The notes under the pieces: generated by a model
Databases searched by the model: none
Told to the model about the DNA's origin: nothing
What the model saw: the letters and a program-made list of their open reading frames with translations, nothing else
Part shown: positions 26,466-37,234 of the stretch, piece by piece
How positions within the stretch are numbered: the stretch's first letter is position 1
Layout: the number at the start of each line of letters is the position of its first letter
Origin: Oxalobacteraceae sp. CFBP 8761
GTDB taxonomy: Bacteria; Pseudomonadota; Gammaproteobacteria; Burkholderiales; Burkholderiaceae_D
DNA: 64,000 bases
Direction: 5' to 3'
Assembly: GCA_014841595.1 (NCBI GenBank)
Contig: JACYUE010000002.1
Coordinates: 1-64,000, forward strand
Program-made: the position numbers and the translations under genes

Positions 26466-26621
26466 GGGTCAGAGTCGAATTGTTGGGCAATTGCTCGCGG
26501 TCGCCCGATAAGTGGGGACAGAGTCCCTAGGCTGGGCAATTGCTGTGGGTAAAAATGAATCAGGGTCAGCGTCGCATTGCTGGCAATTGTGGGCAATTGC
26601 TCAATAATTCGACTCTGACCC
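26466..26621. repeat. Composite inverted-repeat unit 3
   Basis: The outer ends are GGGTCAGAGTCGAATTGTTG (26466 on) and the complementary CAATAATTCGACTCTGACCC (to 26621). Both ends are of the GGGCAATTGC type, unlike units 1 and 2. Inside are GTGGGGACAGAGTCCC (26512-26527), another GGGCAATTGC (26534-26543) and a variant core GGGTCAGCGT at 26563. It reads like two or more elements nested or recombined. Confidence 0.75.
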
Positions 26622-26638
26622 TAATTGAGGGGGAAGGG

Positions 26639-28099
26639 TTAGCTGGTCAGCTTTTTCTTCAGTAGTTCGGTCACTTGCGCTGGGTTGGCTTTGCCTTTGG
26701 AGGCTTTCATGGCCTGGCCGATCAGGGCGTTGATCGCTGCTTCTTTGCCGGCGCGGTATTGTTCGACGGATTTGGCGTTGGCGGCCAGGACTTCGTCGAC
26801 AATGGCTTCCAGTGCGCCCGTGTCGGAGATCTGTTTCAGGCCTTTCTGGTCGATGACGGTGTCGGCCAGCGCTTCGTCGTCCGATTTCGCATCCCACATT
26901 GCTGCGAAGACTTCTTTTGCGGCCTTGTTCGAGATCGTGCCGTCGGCGATGCGCTTGAGCAGCAGCGCCAGTTGCGCGGCGCTCACTGGCGAAGCCTGCA
27001 GCTCGACGCCTTCGCGGTTCAGCGTCGACGACACGTCGCCCATCATCCAGTTGGCAGCCGACTTCGCGTTTTCTTTCCCGGCGTTCGCCACCACCGCTTC
27101 GTAGTACGTCGCCATCGTCTGCGACGACGTCAGGACCAGGCTGTCGTATTCGGGCAGGCCGTACTCACCCGTGAAGCGTGCGCGCATGGCGCCTGGCAGT
27201 TCCGGCATCTCCGCTTTCACGCGCTCGATCCAGTCCTGGCCGATTGCCAGCGGCGGCAGGTCGGGGTCGGGGAAGTAGCGGTAATCCTGCGCGTCTTCTT
27301 TCGTGCGCATCGAGCGCGTTTCTTTGCGGTCCGGGTCCCACAGGCGCGTGGCCTGGATGACCTTGCCGCCGTCTTCGATCAGTTCGATCTGGCGCCGCAC
27401 TTCGTAGTGGATCGCTTCTTCCATGAAGCGGAACGAGTTCAAGTTCTTGATTTCGCAGCGCGTGCCGAATTCCTGCTGGCCGACCGGGCGCACCGAGACG
27501 TTGACGTCGCAGCGGAACGAGCCCTCTTGCATATTGCCGTCGCAAACACCCAGCCACATCACCAGCGAGTGCATCGCCTTGGCATACGCCACCGCTTCGG
27601 CAGCGCTGCGCATTTCAGGCTCGGACACGATTTCCAGCAGCGGCGTGCCGGCGCGATTCAGGTCGATCCCGCTCATGCCCGCATAGTCTTCGTGCAGCGA
27701 CTTGCCCGCGTCTTCCTCGAGGTGGGCGCGGGTCAGGTTGACCGTCTTCATTTCGAGCTTGCCGTCTTTTTCGTAGGCGAAGGTCAGCGTGCCACCCTGG
27801 ACCACCGGATCGGCGAACTGGCTGATCTGGTAACCCTTCGGCAGGTCAGGATAAAAGTAGTTCTTGCGCGCGAAGACCGACTCCGGCGCGATGGTGCCGC
27901 CGACCGCCAGGCCGAAACGGATCGCGCGTTCGACCGCGCCGCGGTTCAGCACCGGCAGCACGCCTGGCAGCGCCAGGTCGACCGGGCTGGCCTGCGTGTT
28001 CGGCTCGGCGCCGAAACGGATCGCGCTGCCGCTGAAGATTTTCGATTGGGTCGTGAGCTGCACGTGGTTCTCAAGACCGATGACGACTTCCCATTGCAT
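26639..28099 (-). CDS. gatB: Asp-tRNA(Asn)/Glu-tRNA(Gln) amidotransferase subunit GatB
   Basis: A 486-residue subunit that activates mischarged Glu-tRNA(Gln) or Asp-tRNA(Asn) for amidation in the GatCAB complex. It starts [15 protein letters not shown] (typical WEVVIGLE-H), with [40 protein letters not shown] and DPDLPPLAI. The C-terminal YqeY-like tail ends [11 protein letters not shown]. The start at 28099 follows an AGAGAGAA site; upstream frame extension overlaps gatA and is not real. It is third in gatC-gatA-gatB, 32 bases after gatA. Confidence 0.96.
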   Translation of the reverse strand: MQWEVVIGLENHVQLTTQSKIFSGSAIRFGAEPNTQASPVDLALPGVLPVLNRGAVERAIRFGLAVGGTIAPESVFARKNYFYPDLPKGYQISQFADPVVQGGTLTFAYEKDGKLEMKTVNLTRAHLEEDAGKSLHEDYAGMSGIDLNRAGTPLLEIVSEPEMRSAAEAVAYAKAMHSLVMWLGVCDGNMQEGSFRCDVNVSVRPVGQQEFGTRCEIKNLNSFRFMEEAIHYEVRRQIELIEDGGKVIQATRLWDPDRKETRSMRTKEDAQDYRYFPDPDLPPLAIGQDWIERVKAEMPELPGAMRARFTGEYGLPEYDSLVLTSSQTMATYYEAVVANAGKENAKSAANWMMGDVSSTLNREGVELQASPVSAAQLALLLKRIADGTISNKAAKEVFAAMWDAKSDDEALADTVIDQKGLKQISDTGALEAIVDEVLAANAKSVEQYRAGKEAAINALIGQAMKASKGKANPAQVTELLKKKLTS

Positions 28100-28131
28100 A
28101 GTGTTCTCTCTTTGTTCTGTGTCGGCGCGAA

Positions 28132-29607
28132 TCAAACGCCGTCCGGCGTGCGCGTATGCCAATCGGTCGCGAGCTGGTACTGGTGCGCGATGTTGAGCAG
28201 CTTGGCTTCGGCGAAGTAGTTGCCGATGATTTGCAGGCCGACCGGCCGCTTGCCGTTCTTCTCGCCGGCGCCGAAGCCGCACGGGATCGACATGCCGGGC
28301 AGGCCCGCCAGGCTGGTCGAGAGCGTGTAGATGTCGGCCAGGTAGTTCGCCACCGGGTCGTTCGACTTGGCGCCCAGGTCCCACGCCACGGTCGGCGCGA
28401 CCGGGCCCATGATCACGTCGCACTTGTCGGCGAACGCAGCCTGGAAGTCGTCGGCAATCAGGCGCCGGATCTTCTGCGCCTGCACGTAATAGGCGTCGTA
28501 GTAGCCGTGGCACAGTACATAGGTGCCCACCAGGATGCGGCGCTTGACCTCGGTGCCGAAACCTTCGGCGCGGGTTTTGCGGTACATGTCCTGCAAATCC
28601 TTGTACTCGCTGGCGCGGTGGCCATAACGTACACCGTCAAAGCGCGACAGGTTCGACGAGGCTTCGGCCGGCGCGATGATGTAATAGGTCGGGATCGACA
28701 GCGCGGTCTTCGGCAGCGAGATGTCCACCAGCGTCGCGCCCAGTTTCACGAACTGTTCGAGCGCCGCGCGCACGGCAGCTTCGACGTCGCCCGCCAGGCC
28801 TTCGCCGAAATACTCGGCCGGCACGCCGATGCGCAGCCCGGTCAACGGGTGATCCAGCGCGCGCGCGTAGTCTTCCGCGACGTTGCCCTGGTCGACCGTC
28901 AGGCTGGTCGAATCGCGCTCGTCGAAGCCGATCATTTCGTTCAGCAGCAGCGCGCAATCCTCGGCGCTCTGGGCGATCGGACCGCCCTGGTCGAGCGACG
29001 AGGCAAACGCGATCATGCCGAAGCGCGATACGCGCCCGTACGTTGGCTTGATGCCGGTGACGCCGCAGAACGCGGCCGGCTGGCGGATCGAGCCGCCGGT
29101 GTCGGTGGCGGTGGCCGCCGGCGCCAGGCGCGCAGCGATCGCCGCCGCCGAGCCGCCCGACGAGCCGCCCGGCACCGCTGTCGTGTCCCATGGATTCTTC
29201 ACTGCGCCGTAGGCCGAGTTTTCATTGGCCGAGCCCATCGCGAATTCGTCGAGGTTGACCTTGCCCAGCGTGACCATGCCGGCATTGCGGAAGCGCTCGA
29301 CCACGGTCGCATCGAACGGGCTGACGTAGCCCTCGAGCATCTTCGAGCCGGCCGTCGTGCGCCAGTCGCGCGTGACGAAGATGTCCTTGTGCGCGATCGG
29401 CACGCCGGTCAGCGGGCCGGCCGTGCCGGCGGCGAAGCGCACGTCGGCCTCGGCGGCCTGGGCCAGCGAGCGCGCGTGGTCCACGTGCAGGAAGGCGTTA
29501 TGCTCGCTGGCGTCGATGCGGCCGAGGTAGTGGCGCGTCAGTTCGGTGCTCGAGATCTGCTTCGAGTGCAGGAGCGCGGACAGCTCCTTGAGGGTCTTGT
29601 TATGCAT
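28132..29607 (-). CDS. gatA: Asp-tRNA(Asn)/Glu-tRNA(Gln) amidotransferase subunit GatA
   Basis: A 491-residue amidase-signature subunit that releases ammonia from glutamine. The Lys-Ser-Ser triad is visible: Lys in PIAHKDIF, cis-Ser in [11 protein letters not shown] and the nucleophile in [29 protein letters not shown] is the usual GatA motif. It is 49 bases downstream of gatC in the same direction. Confidence 0.97.
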   Translation of the reverse strand: MHNKTLKELSALLHSKQISSTELTRHYLGRIDASEHNAFLHVDHARSLAQAAEADVRFAAGTAGPLTGVPIAHKDIFVTRDWRTTAGSKMLEGYVSPFDATVVERFRNAGMVTLGKVNLDEFAMGSANENSAYGAVKNPWDTTAVPGGSSGGSAAAIAARLAPAATATDTGGSIRQPAAFCGVTGIKPTYGRVSRFGMIAFASSLDQGGPIAQSAEDCALLLNEMIGFDERDSTSLTVDQGNVAEDYARALDHPLTGLRIGVPAEYFGEGLAGDVEAAVRAALEQFVKLGATLVDISLPKTALSIPTYYIIAPAEASSNLSRFDGVRYGHRASEYKDLQDMYRKTRAEGFGTEVKRRILVGTYVLCHGYYDAYYVQAQKIRRLIADDFQAAFADKCDVIMGPVAPTVAWDLGAKSNDPVANYLADIYTLSTSLAGLPGMSIPCGFGAGEKNGKRPVGLQIIGNYFAEAKLLNIAHQYQLATDWHTRTPDGV

Positions 29608-29656
29608 GTGCGTGTCGATTCTAAAAGCGGATTCGTGAGCGATTCAAAAGCCGGGA

Positions 29657-29956
29657 TTACTCGATGACTTTCGGCACCAGATACAGGCCGTCCTGCGCTT
29701 TCGGGGCCGGCGCCTGGTAATCGTCGCGGTGGTTCTGTTCGGTCACCACGTCGTCGCGCAAGCGCAGCGGCAGGGCGAGGATCGCCGACAGCGGCTGGGC
29801 CAGTGGCGCCACGCCGGTGGTGTCGACCGCCTGCATCTGCTCGGCCAGCGCGAAAATGCCGTTCAGCTCGGTCAGGGCGATTTCGGCATCGGCCTCGCTC
29901 ATCTCGAGCTGGGCCAGGTTGGCAATGCGTTTTACGTCAGATAGGGTCAGGGACAT
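29657..29956 (-). CDS. gatC: Asp-tRNA(Asn)/Glu-tRNA(Gln) amidotransferase subunit GatC
   Basis: A 99-residue subunit that wraps around and stabilises GatA. Typical features are the start [20 protein letters not shown], then [24 protein letters not shown] and the C-terminal [11 protein letters not shown]. It is the first gene of gatCAB and is divergent from mreB. Confidence 0.95.
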   Translation of the reverse strand: MSLTLSDVKRIANLAQLEMSEADAEIALTELNGIFALAEQMQAVDTTGVAPLAQPLSAILALPLRLRDDVVTEQNHRDDYQAPAPKAQDGLYLVPKVIE

Positions 29957-31317
<1,361 letters not shown>

Positions 31318-31416
31318 GCCGCACGTGGTCTTCCAGGACGGGCAGGGCGTGCGGTCACAAGCTGCGCGCATCTGCCCGTCTTGATATGAACTCCCGCGTT
31401 ACCACCACCAGAGCTC

Positions 31417-32496
31417 ATGGAATATAGTCCTCCGCCGCTGTTCAAACAAGGCGCGCCCGCGCGTGTCAAGGTGACGGTGTTCGCGCTGATCGCGATCGTT
31501 CTGCTGGTGGTCGATGCCCGTATGGGGCTTCTTGCCGGCGTGCGTACGGTCGCCGCCACCGTGCTGTATCCGATGCAGATGGCCGCCATGCTGCCACGCG
31601 ATGCAGTGGGCAATATGGGCGTTTATTTCTCGTCGGTCTCCACGCTGCAAAAACAGGTCCAGGCGCTGAAGAACCAGGAGCTGGCCCAGTCCCGCCTGCT
31701 GCAGCAGGCGCAGTTCCAGATGGCCGAGAACATCCACCTGCGGCGCCTGATGGACGGCAAGCAGCAACTGCCCGTGCAATCGCAGATGGCCGAAATCCTG
31801 TACGACGCGCGCGATCCGTCGACGCGCCGCATCGTCATCAACCGCGGCTCGCGCGACGACGTCACGCCCGGCCTGCCGGTGATCGACCATGCCGGCGTGG
31901 TGGGGCAGGTCACGCGCGTGTTCCCGTTCACGTCCGAAGTGACGCTCCTGACCGACAAGGACCAGGCCATTCCCGTGCAGGTGCTGCGCAGCGGTTTGCG
32001 CAGCATCGTGTACGGCCGCGGTCATTCCGGCCAGCTCGACCTGCGCTTCGTGGCCCAGGATGCCGACATCCAGGTTGGCGACGTGCTGGTCACGTCGGGC
32101 CTGGACGGCATGTATCCGGCCGGCCTGGCCGTGGCGCGCGTGACGCAGGTTGAAAAAGCGACCGGTTCGTTCGGCCGCGTGGTCGGCCTGCCGCTGGCCG
32201 GCATCGACCGCAATCGCCAGGTGCTCGTGATCATGTCGAACCACGCCTTGCCAGCGCGTCCGCCGCAGGAAACGCCGCCAACCGGCAACCGCCGCAAGTT
32301 GCCGGCAATGGCGCCGGTGCCGACGCCGCCGTTGCCCGCGTCGCCATTGCCGGCGGCTGGTGCGCCAACCGCGGTGCAGTCGCCGGTTGCGCCGGCGGCG
32401 CCGGTCACCCCGGGCGCCGCGCCAGGTACTGCACCGGTGCCGGCCGCATCGACGCCGGCCGCGCCTAGGCCGGCCGCACCGACCCCAACCCGATAA
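31417..32496 (+). CDS. mreC: Rod shape-determining protein MreC
   Basis: A 359-residue protein with one N-terminal membrane anchor (VFALIAIVLLVVDARMGLL), a coiled coil around residues 70-110 (LQKQVQALKNQELAQSRLLQ), and the periplasmic beta-barrel domain with RDDVTPGLPVIDHAGVVGQV and DKDQAIPVQVLRSGLRSIV. The last 75 residues are a Pro/Ala-rich tail of low complexity. MreC links MreB to PBP2 and RodA. It lies 99 bases after mreB and 6 bases before mreD. Confidence 0.95.
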   Translation: MEYSPPPLFKQGAPARVKVTVFALIAIVLLVVDARMGLLAGVRTVAATVLYPMQMAAMLPRDAVGNMGVYFSSVSTLQKQVQALKNQELAQSRLLQQAQFQMAENIHLRRLMDGKQQLPVQSQMAEILYDARDPSTRRIVINRGSRDDVTPGLPVIDHAGVVGQVTRVFPFTSEVTLLTDKDQAIPVQVLRSGLRSIVYGRGHSGQLDLRFVAQDADIQVGDVLVTSGLDGMYPAGLAVARVTQVEKATGSFGRVVGLPLAGIDRNRQVLVIMSNHALPARPPQETPPTGNRRKLPAMAPVPTPPLPASPLPAAGAPTAVQSPVAPAAPVTPGAAPGTAPVPAASTPAAPRPAAPTPTR

Positions 32497-32502
32497 GCCA
32501 CC

Positions 32503-33021
32503 ATGCCAGGTAACCGCCCGCATTACATCCTGCTGCCCGTCAGCCCGCTGTTCATCACGTTCAGCCTGGTGTGCGCCTTCATGCTCAACCTGATGCCGTG
32601 GGGCCGCTGGCTCGGCGCGCCCGACTTCGTCGCACTGGTGCTGGTCTTCTGGGGCATCCACCAGCCGCGCAAGGTCGGCATCGGCGTCGCCTTTTGCATG
32701 GGCCTCCTGATGGACGTGCACGATGCGAGCCTCCTGGGCGAGAACGCACTGGCCTATACGCTGCTGTCGTACTTCGCCATCATGATCCACCGCCGGGTGC
32801 TGTGGTTCCCGACGCTTACCCAGGCCATGCACGTGTTCCCGCTGCTCCTGATGGCGCAGGCGATCCAGCTGATCGTGCATTTCATCGTCTCCGGGCGCTT
32901 TCCGGGCCTGCTGCAGTTCATCGAGAGCGTGGTGGCGGTGATCCTGTGGCCCGTGATCACCTGGCTGCTGCTGGCGCCCCAGCGCCGCGCGGTCGACCGC
33001 GACCACACCCGTCCGATCTGA
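32503..33021 (+). CDS. mreD: Rod shape-determining protein MreD
   Basis: A 172-residue inner-membrane protein with about five hydrophobic segments (PLFITFSLVCAFMLNLMPWG and APDFVALVLVFWGIH are the first two) and the family motif GIGVAFCMGLLMDVHDASLLGENALAY. It belongs to the elongasome with MreC, PBP2 and RodA. It is tightly packed between mreC and mrdA. Confidence 0.93.
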   Translation: MPGNRPHYILLPVSPLFITFSLVCAFMLNLMPWGRWLGAPDFVALVLVFWGIHQPRKVGIGVAFCMGLLMDVHDASLLGENALAYTLLSYFAIMIHRRVLWFPTLTQAMHVFPLLLMAQAIQLIVHFIVSGRFPGLLQFIESVVAVILWPVITWLLLAPQRRAVDRDHTRPI

Positions 33022-33046
33022 CCGACCTGAATCGACCAATAAGCGC

Positions 33047-35029
33047 ATGACCGAATTCAAAGACAGCGATCGCGAGATCCACCAGTTCCGGATGCGCCTG
33101 ACGGTGCTGATCGGCCTGGTCTTCATTTGCTTTGGCCTGCTCGTCGCGCGTGTCGTGTGGCTGCAGGTGCTGCACCACGACCAGTACGCCGCCCAAGCCG
33201 AGGACAACCGCATCGCGCTGGTGCCGATCGTGCCCAACCGCGGCCTGATCGTCGACCGCAACGGCGTGGTCCTGGCGCGCAATTATTCGGCCTACACCCT
33301 CGAACTGACACCGTCCAAGCTGCAGGCGAACATGGAGTCGGTGATCGACGAACTGGCCAAGCTGGTGCAGATCGAGCCGCGCGACCGGCGCCGCTTCAAG
33401 CGTTTGCTGGAAGAGTCGCGCAGCTTCGCCAGCGTTCCGCTGCGCACGCGCCTGACCGATGACGAAGTGGCGCGCTTCACGGCCCAGCGCTTCCGCTTTC
33501 CCGGCGTCGAAGTGCAGGCGCGCCTGTTTCGCCAGTATCCGATGGGCGAGGTGGCCTCGCACGTGATCGGCTATATCGGCCGCATCAACCAGAAGGAAGC
33601 CGACGCGCTGGAAGAGAGCGACGATGCTGCCAATTACAACGGCACCGACCACATGGGCAAGGAAGGTGTGGAGAAGCGCTACGAGCGCCAGCTGCACGGC
33701 CAGACCGGCTACGAGCAGGTCGAGCGCTCCGCTGGCGGGCGCGCCATCCGCACGCTGCGCCGCACGGCGCCAACGCCAGGCAGTAACCTGATCCTGTCGA
33801 TCGACATCGAACTGCAAAAGATCGCCGAAGAAGCGTTTGGTGACCAGCGCGGCGCCCTGGTGGCGATCGAACCGGCCACCGGCGACGTGCTGGCCTATGT
33901 GTCGCGCCCCGGCTTCGATCCGAACCTGTTCGTCGACGGCATCGATACCCAGAGCTGGAACGAACTCAATACTTCGCTCGACAAACCACTGATGAACCGG
34001 CCGCTGTCGGGCACCTATCCGCCCGGGTCGACCTTCAAGCCGTTCATGTCGCTGGCAGCGCTCGAGCTGGGGTTCCGCCGGCCGCAGGATGCGATCCGCG
34101 ACCCCGGTTTCTTCATGCTGGGCGGGCACCGCTTCAACGATGACAAGCCGGGCGGCCATGGCATCGTCAATATGTACCACTCGATCGCCCACTCGTGCGA
34201 CACCTATTACTATCAGCTGTCCAACGAGATGGGCATCGATAACATCTCGAAGTTCATGCGCGAATTCGGCTTTGGCCAGCCGACCGGGATCGACCTCGAT
34301 TACGAAAAGACGGGCGTGCTGCCCTCGAAGGAGTGGAAGGCCGAGCGTTTCAAGCGCAGTCCTGCAGCCCAGAAGTGGGTCGGCGGCGACACCATTTCGG
34401 TGTCGATCGGCCAGGGCTTCAACAACTACACGATGCTGCAACTGGCGCATGCGACCGCGATCCTGGCCAACAATGGCGTGGTGATGAAGCCGCACCTGGT
34501 CAAGATGATCGAGGATGGCGCCACGCGCGAGCGCACGCTGACCGTGCCGAAGGAAACCCGGCGCCTGGCCATGAAGCCCGAGCACATCGCCTTCATCAAG
34601 GATGCGATGGCGGGCGTGATTCGCGAAGGCACCGGCCAGAAAGCCTTTGCCGGCGCCCTGTACACGGCCGGCGGCAAGACCGGCACCGCCCAGGTGATCG
34701 GCCTGCGCGGCAAGAAATACAATGCCAACGCGATCGATGAACGCCACCGCGACAATGCGCTGTTTACCGTGTTTGCGCCGGCCGAGCAGCCGCGCATCGC
34801 GCTGGCGATGGTCGTCGAAAATGCCGGCTTTGGCGGCGCCGTGGCCGCGCCGATCGCGCGCAAGGTGCTCGATTACGCCATCCTGGGCAAGCGCCCGGCG
34901 CCGCCGGCCGAACCAAAAAAGGCCGAGCGCCCCGTCACCGTCAAGAAGACCGCGCCAGCGCCAGCACCAGCGCCCGTGACCGCACCGCTCCAGACGGCCA
35001 GCGTGTCCGCCGTCACCCGAACCGAGTAA
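33047..35029 (+). CDS. mrdA: Penicillin-binding protein 2 (transpeptidase)
   Basis: A 660-residue class B PBP. It has one membrane anchor (LTVLIGLVFICFGLLVARVVWL), a dimerisation domain with PNRGLIVDRNGVVLARN, and a transpeptidase domain with the nucleophile Ser328 in PPGSTFKP, the second motif HSCDTYYY and the third motif GGKTGTAQ. The C-terminal 45 residues are a Lys/Ala/Pro-rich tail. It cross-links lateral-wall peptidoglycan with RodA, whose gene starts 3 bases after its stop. Confidence 0.96.
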   Translation: MTEFKDSDREIHQFRMRLTVLIGLVFICFGLLVARVVWLQVLHHDQYAAQAEDNRIALVPIVPNRGLIVDRNGVVLARNYSAYTLELTPSKLQANMESVIDELAKLVQIEPRDRRRFKRLLEESRSFASVPLRTRLTDDEVARFTAQRFRFPGVEVQARLFRQYPMGEVASHVIGYIGRINQKEADALEESDDAANYNGTDHMGKEGVEKRYERQLHGQTGYEQVERSAGGRAIRTLRRTAPTPGSNLILSIDIELQKIAEEAFGDQRGALVAIEPATGDVLAYVSRPGFDPNLFVDGIDTQSWNELNTSLDKPLMNRPLSGTYPPGSTFKPFMSLAALELGFRRPQDAIRDPGFFMLGGHRFNDDKPGGHGIVNMYHSIAHSCDTYYYQLSNEMGIDNISKFMREFGFGQPTGIDLDYEKTGVLPSKEWKAERFKRSPAAQKWVGGDTISVSIGQGFNNYTMLQLAHATAILANNGVVMKPHLVKMIEDGATRERTLTVPKETRRLAMKPEHIAFIKDAMAGVIREGTGQKAFAGALYTAGGKTGTAQVIGLRGKKYNANAIDERHRDNALFTVFAPAEQPRIALAMVVENAGFGGAVAAPIARKVLDYAILGKRPAPPAEPKKAERPVTVKKTAPAPAPAPVTAPLQTASVSAVTRTE

Positions 35030-35032
35030 ACC

Positions 35033-36151
35033 ATGGCCCATATCCCAGAACGGCGTTCGCTGCGGCGGCGCCTGCGCCCCTATTTCACGGTATTCGACTT
35101 GCCGCTGACGCTGATCCTGGCGGTCCTGGTCACGATCAGCATGGTCACCATGTCGTCGGCCGGCGCTGACTTCCCGGACCGGGTCGAGCACCAGATCCGT
35201 AACTTCCTGCTGTCGTTTGCCGTGATGTGGATCGCCGCGAACATCGCGCCGCAAACGCTGATGCGTCTGGCCGTGCCGATCTATACCATCGGCGTGGCGC
35301 TGCTGCTTGCAGTGGCCATGTTTGGCCTGATCAAGAAGGGCGCGCGGCGCTGGCTGCACATCGGCGTGATCGACATCCAGCCGTCCGAGATCATGAAGAT
35401 CGGCGTGCCCCTGATGCTGGCCTGGTATTTCCAGACCCGGGCGCAGGTCGCGAGCTGGAAGAATTACCTGGTCGCCGGGGCGCTCCTGATGATCCCGGTG
35501 GCGTTCATCATGAAGCAGCCTGACCTGGGCACGTCGCTGCTGGTGGCATCGTCGGGCCTGTACGTGATCTTCCTGGCCGGCCTGTCGTGGAAGGCCATCG
35601 CCGCCGTGTCGGTACTGGGGCTGGCCGGCCTGCCGGTGGGCTGGTCGATGATGCACGACTACCAGCGCGAGCGGGTGATGACGCTGATCGATCCCACTTC
35701 CGACCCGCTGGGCAAGGGCTTCCACATCATCCAGTCGATCATTGCGATCGGCTCCGGTGGTGTGAGCGGCAAGGGCTATATGAAGGGCACGCAGGGTTAC
35801 CTGGAATTCGTGCCCGAGCGGACCACCGACTTCGTGTTCTCGGTATATTCGGAAGAATTCGGCCTGATCGGCAACCTGTTCCTGCTGTTCGTGTACCTGC
35901 TCCTGATCGGGCGCGGCCTGATGATCGCGGCCAATGCAGCCAATACCTTCGGGCGCCTGCTGGCCGGGTCGATCTCGATGATTTTCTTTACCTATGCCTT
36001 TGTCAACATGGGCATGGTGGCGGGCATCCTGCCCGTGGTCGGGGTGCCGCTGCCCTTCATGAGCTATGGCGGCACTGCCTTTATCACACTCGGCCTTGGC
36101 GCCGGCATATTGATGAGTATTCAAAGACACCGTAAACTGGTGAAGACTTAA
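35033..36151 (+). CDS. rodA: Rod shape-determining protein RodA (peptidoglycan glycosyltransferase)
   Basis: A 372-residue SEDS-family membrane glycosyltransferase with about ten membrane segments. Family motifs are GARRWLHIGVIDIQPSEIMK, MKQPDLGTSLLVASSGLY, the periplasmic loop PLGKGFHIIQSIIAIGSGG, and the C-terminal PLPFMSYGGTAFITLGLGAG. It polymerises lipid II, working with PBP2. It starts 3 bases after mrdA. Confidence 0.96.
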   Translation: MAHIPERRSLRRRLRPYFTVFDLPLTLILAVLVTISMVTMSSAGADFPDRVEHQIRNFLLSFAVMWIAANIAPQTLMRLAVPIYTIGVALLLAVAMFGLIKKGARRWLHIGVIDIQPSEIMKIGVPLMLAWYFQTRAQVASWKNYLVAGALLMIPVAFIMKQPDLGTSLLVASSGLYVIFLAGLSWKAIAAVSVLGLAGLPVGWSMMHDYQRERVMTLIDPTSDPLGKGFHIIQSIIAIGSGGVSGKGYMKGTQGYLEFVPERTTDFVFSVYSEEFGLIGNLFLLFVYLLLIGRGLMIAANAANTFGRLLAGSISMIFFTYAFVNMGMVAGILPVVGVPLPFMSYGGTAFITLGLGAGILMSIQRHRKLVKT

Positions 36152-36169
36152 CTAGCAGGAGGACTGCCA

Positions 36170-37207
36170 ATGGGCGTTCGCAAAAACATCCCGGCGGTCG
36201 TAGCGGTTGCCTTTCTTGTCACGGCGTGCAGCAGTACCGGTGAACACAAGCGCTTGTCGCCATTCCCGTGGCCGCACAAGCCCACCGCCAAGCACGGCCC
36301 CGCGCCCAAGTTGCCGCCCGCCAATTCAGGGCGGGGCGGCTACTACAAGGACGACGGCCCGGGCGAGAATCCGCCCGACGGCCTGCTCGAGACGCCCGAC
36401 GCGGTCGTCGTGGCCGAACCGTTCAACAAGTTCACCAGCCGTCCCTACACGGTGCTGGGCAAGACCTACACGCCACTGGGCAACGATGAACGGTTGACCC
36501 AGCGCGGCATCAGCACCTGGTATGGCAAGAAATTCCATGGCCAGCGCACGGCCTCCGGTGAGCTCTACGACATGTACAAGATGACGGGGGCGCACCCGAC
36601 GCTGCCGATTCCGTCGTACGTGCGCGTGACCAGCCTGGAAAGCGGCCAGTCGGTGGTCGTGCGCATCAACGATCGCGGCCCGTTCCATTCCACGCGCATC
36701 ATCGACGTGTCGTACACGGCCGCGCTGAAACTGGGCCTGCTCGGCAACGGCAGCCACGAGGTCGAGATCGAGCGCCTGTTCCCGGGCGATCCGATCGTCA
36801 ATCCCGCGCAGATTGCCGCCGCGCGGCGTGAAGCGACATCGCAGGCGCAATCGGCGCCGCCCGAGATCGCTGCGCTGATGCTCGAAGACCGGGTGCAGTC
36901 CGACAGCGGCGCCGTCGTGCGCCTGGTGGAGCCGGCAACACCGGCAACACCGGCGGCGCCGGCGGCGCGCGCCGCTACTGGCGAGTATTACATCCAGCTT
37001 GGCGCGTATGGCCGCAGTGGTACCGCCGAAGCGATCAGCGGCCAGATCACCCGCGCCGGCGTGGACGTGGGCAGACTCGAAGTGGTGAAGGTGGGGGCAT
37101 TCAATCGCCTGTACGGCGGGCCGTATCCGACGCGTGCCGAGGCGGTCGAGGCGATGGACGCACTACCGGCTTCGTTGGGGTTGAAGCCGATCGTCGTGCG
37201 GCGCTGA
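36170..37207 (+). CDS. rlpA: Septal ring lytic transglycosylase RlpA family lipoprotein
   Basis: A 345-residue lipoprotein (lipobox VTAC, acylated Cys at 20). The double-psi beta-barrel domain spans about residues 110-205: ISTWYGKKFHGQRTASGE, AHPTLPIPSYVRVT and VVRINDRGPFHSTRIIDVS, with the likely catalytic Asp in INDRGP. The C-terminal SPOR domain (residues 270-345, YYIQLGAYGRSGTAEAISGQ) binds denuded septal glycan. An AGGAGGA site stands 7 bases before the start, the best in the window. It is co-directional with rodA, 18 bases apart. Confidence 0.93.
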   Translation: MGVRKNIPAVVAVAFLVTACSSTGEHKRLSPFPWPHKPTAKHGPAPKLPPANSGRGGYYKDDGPGENPPDGLLETPDAVVVAEPFNKFTSRPYTVLGKTYTPLGNDERLTQRGISTWYGKKFHGQRTASGELYDMYKMTGAHPTLPIPSYVRVTSLESGQSVVVRINDRGPFHSTRIIDVSYTAALKLGLLGNGSHEVEIERLFPGDPIVNPAQIAAARREATSQAQSAPPEIAALMLEDRVQSDSGAVVRLVEPATPATPAAPAARAATGEYYIQLGAYGRSGTAEAISGQITRAGVDVGRLEVVKVGAFNRLYGGPYPTRAEAVEAMDALPASLGLKPIVVRR

Positions 37208-37234
37208 CGTCTCGCCGCCTCTTTACGAACTGTC

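Larger units (their letters stand above)
26170..26638. other. Intergenic repeat region between pyrE and gatB
   Basis: This 469-base gap between convergent genes has no supported coding sequence. It is much richer in A+T than the flanking genes. It holds seven copies of the core GGGTCAGAGT or its complement (one variant, GGGTCAGCGT, at 26563-26572), arranged as three inverted-repeat units listed separately. The stretch 26341-26460 between units 2 and 3 is unique AT-rich sequence with no recognised feature. A second motif, GTGGGGACAGAGTCCC, lies at 26512-26527. Confidence 0.85.

Noticed and set aside
26170..26638. CRISPR array or transposase gene in the repeat cluster
   Set aside because: The copies are inverted pairs with unequal spacing, not evenly spaced direct repeats with unique spacers, and no coding frame of transposase type is present.
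32957..36130. A very long open frame on the minus strand across mreD, mrdA and rodA
   Set aside because: The translation has no recognisable domain and is rich in His, Arg, Gln and Ala. It mirrors the codon pattern of strongly supported genes on the plus strand in a GC-rich genome.
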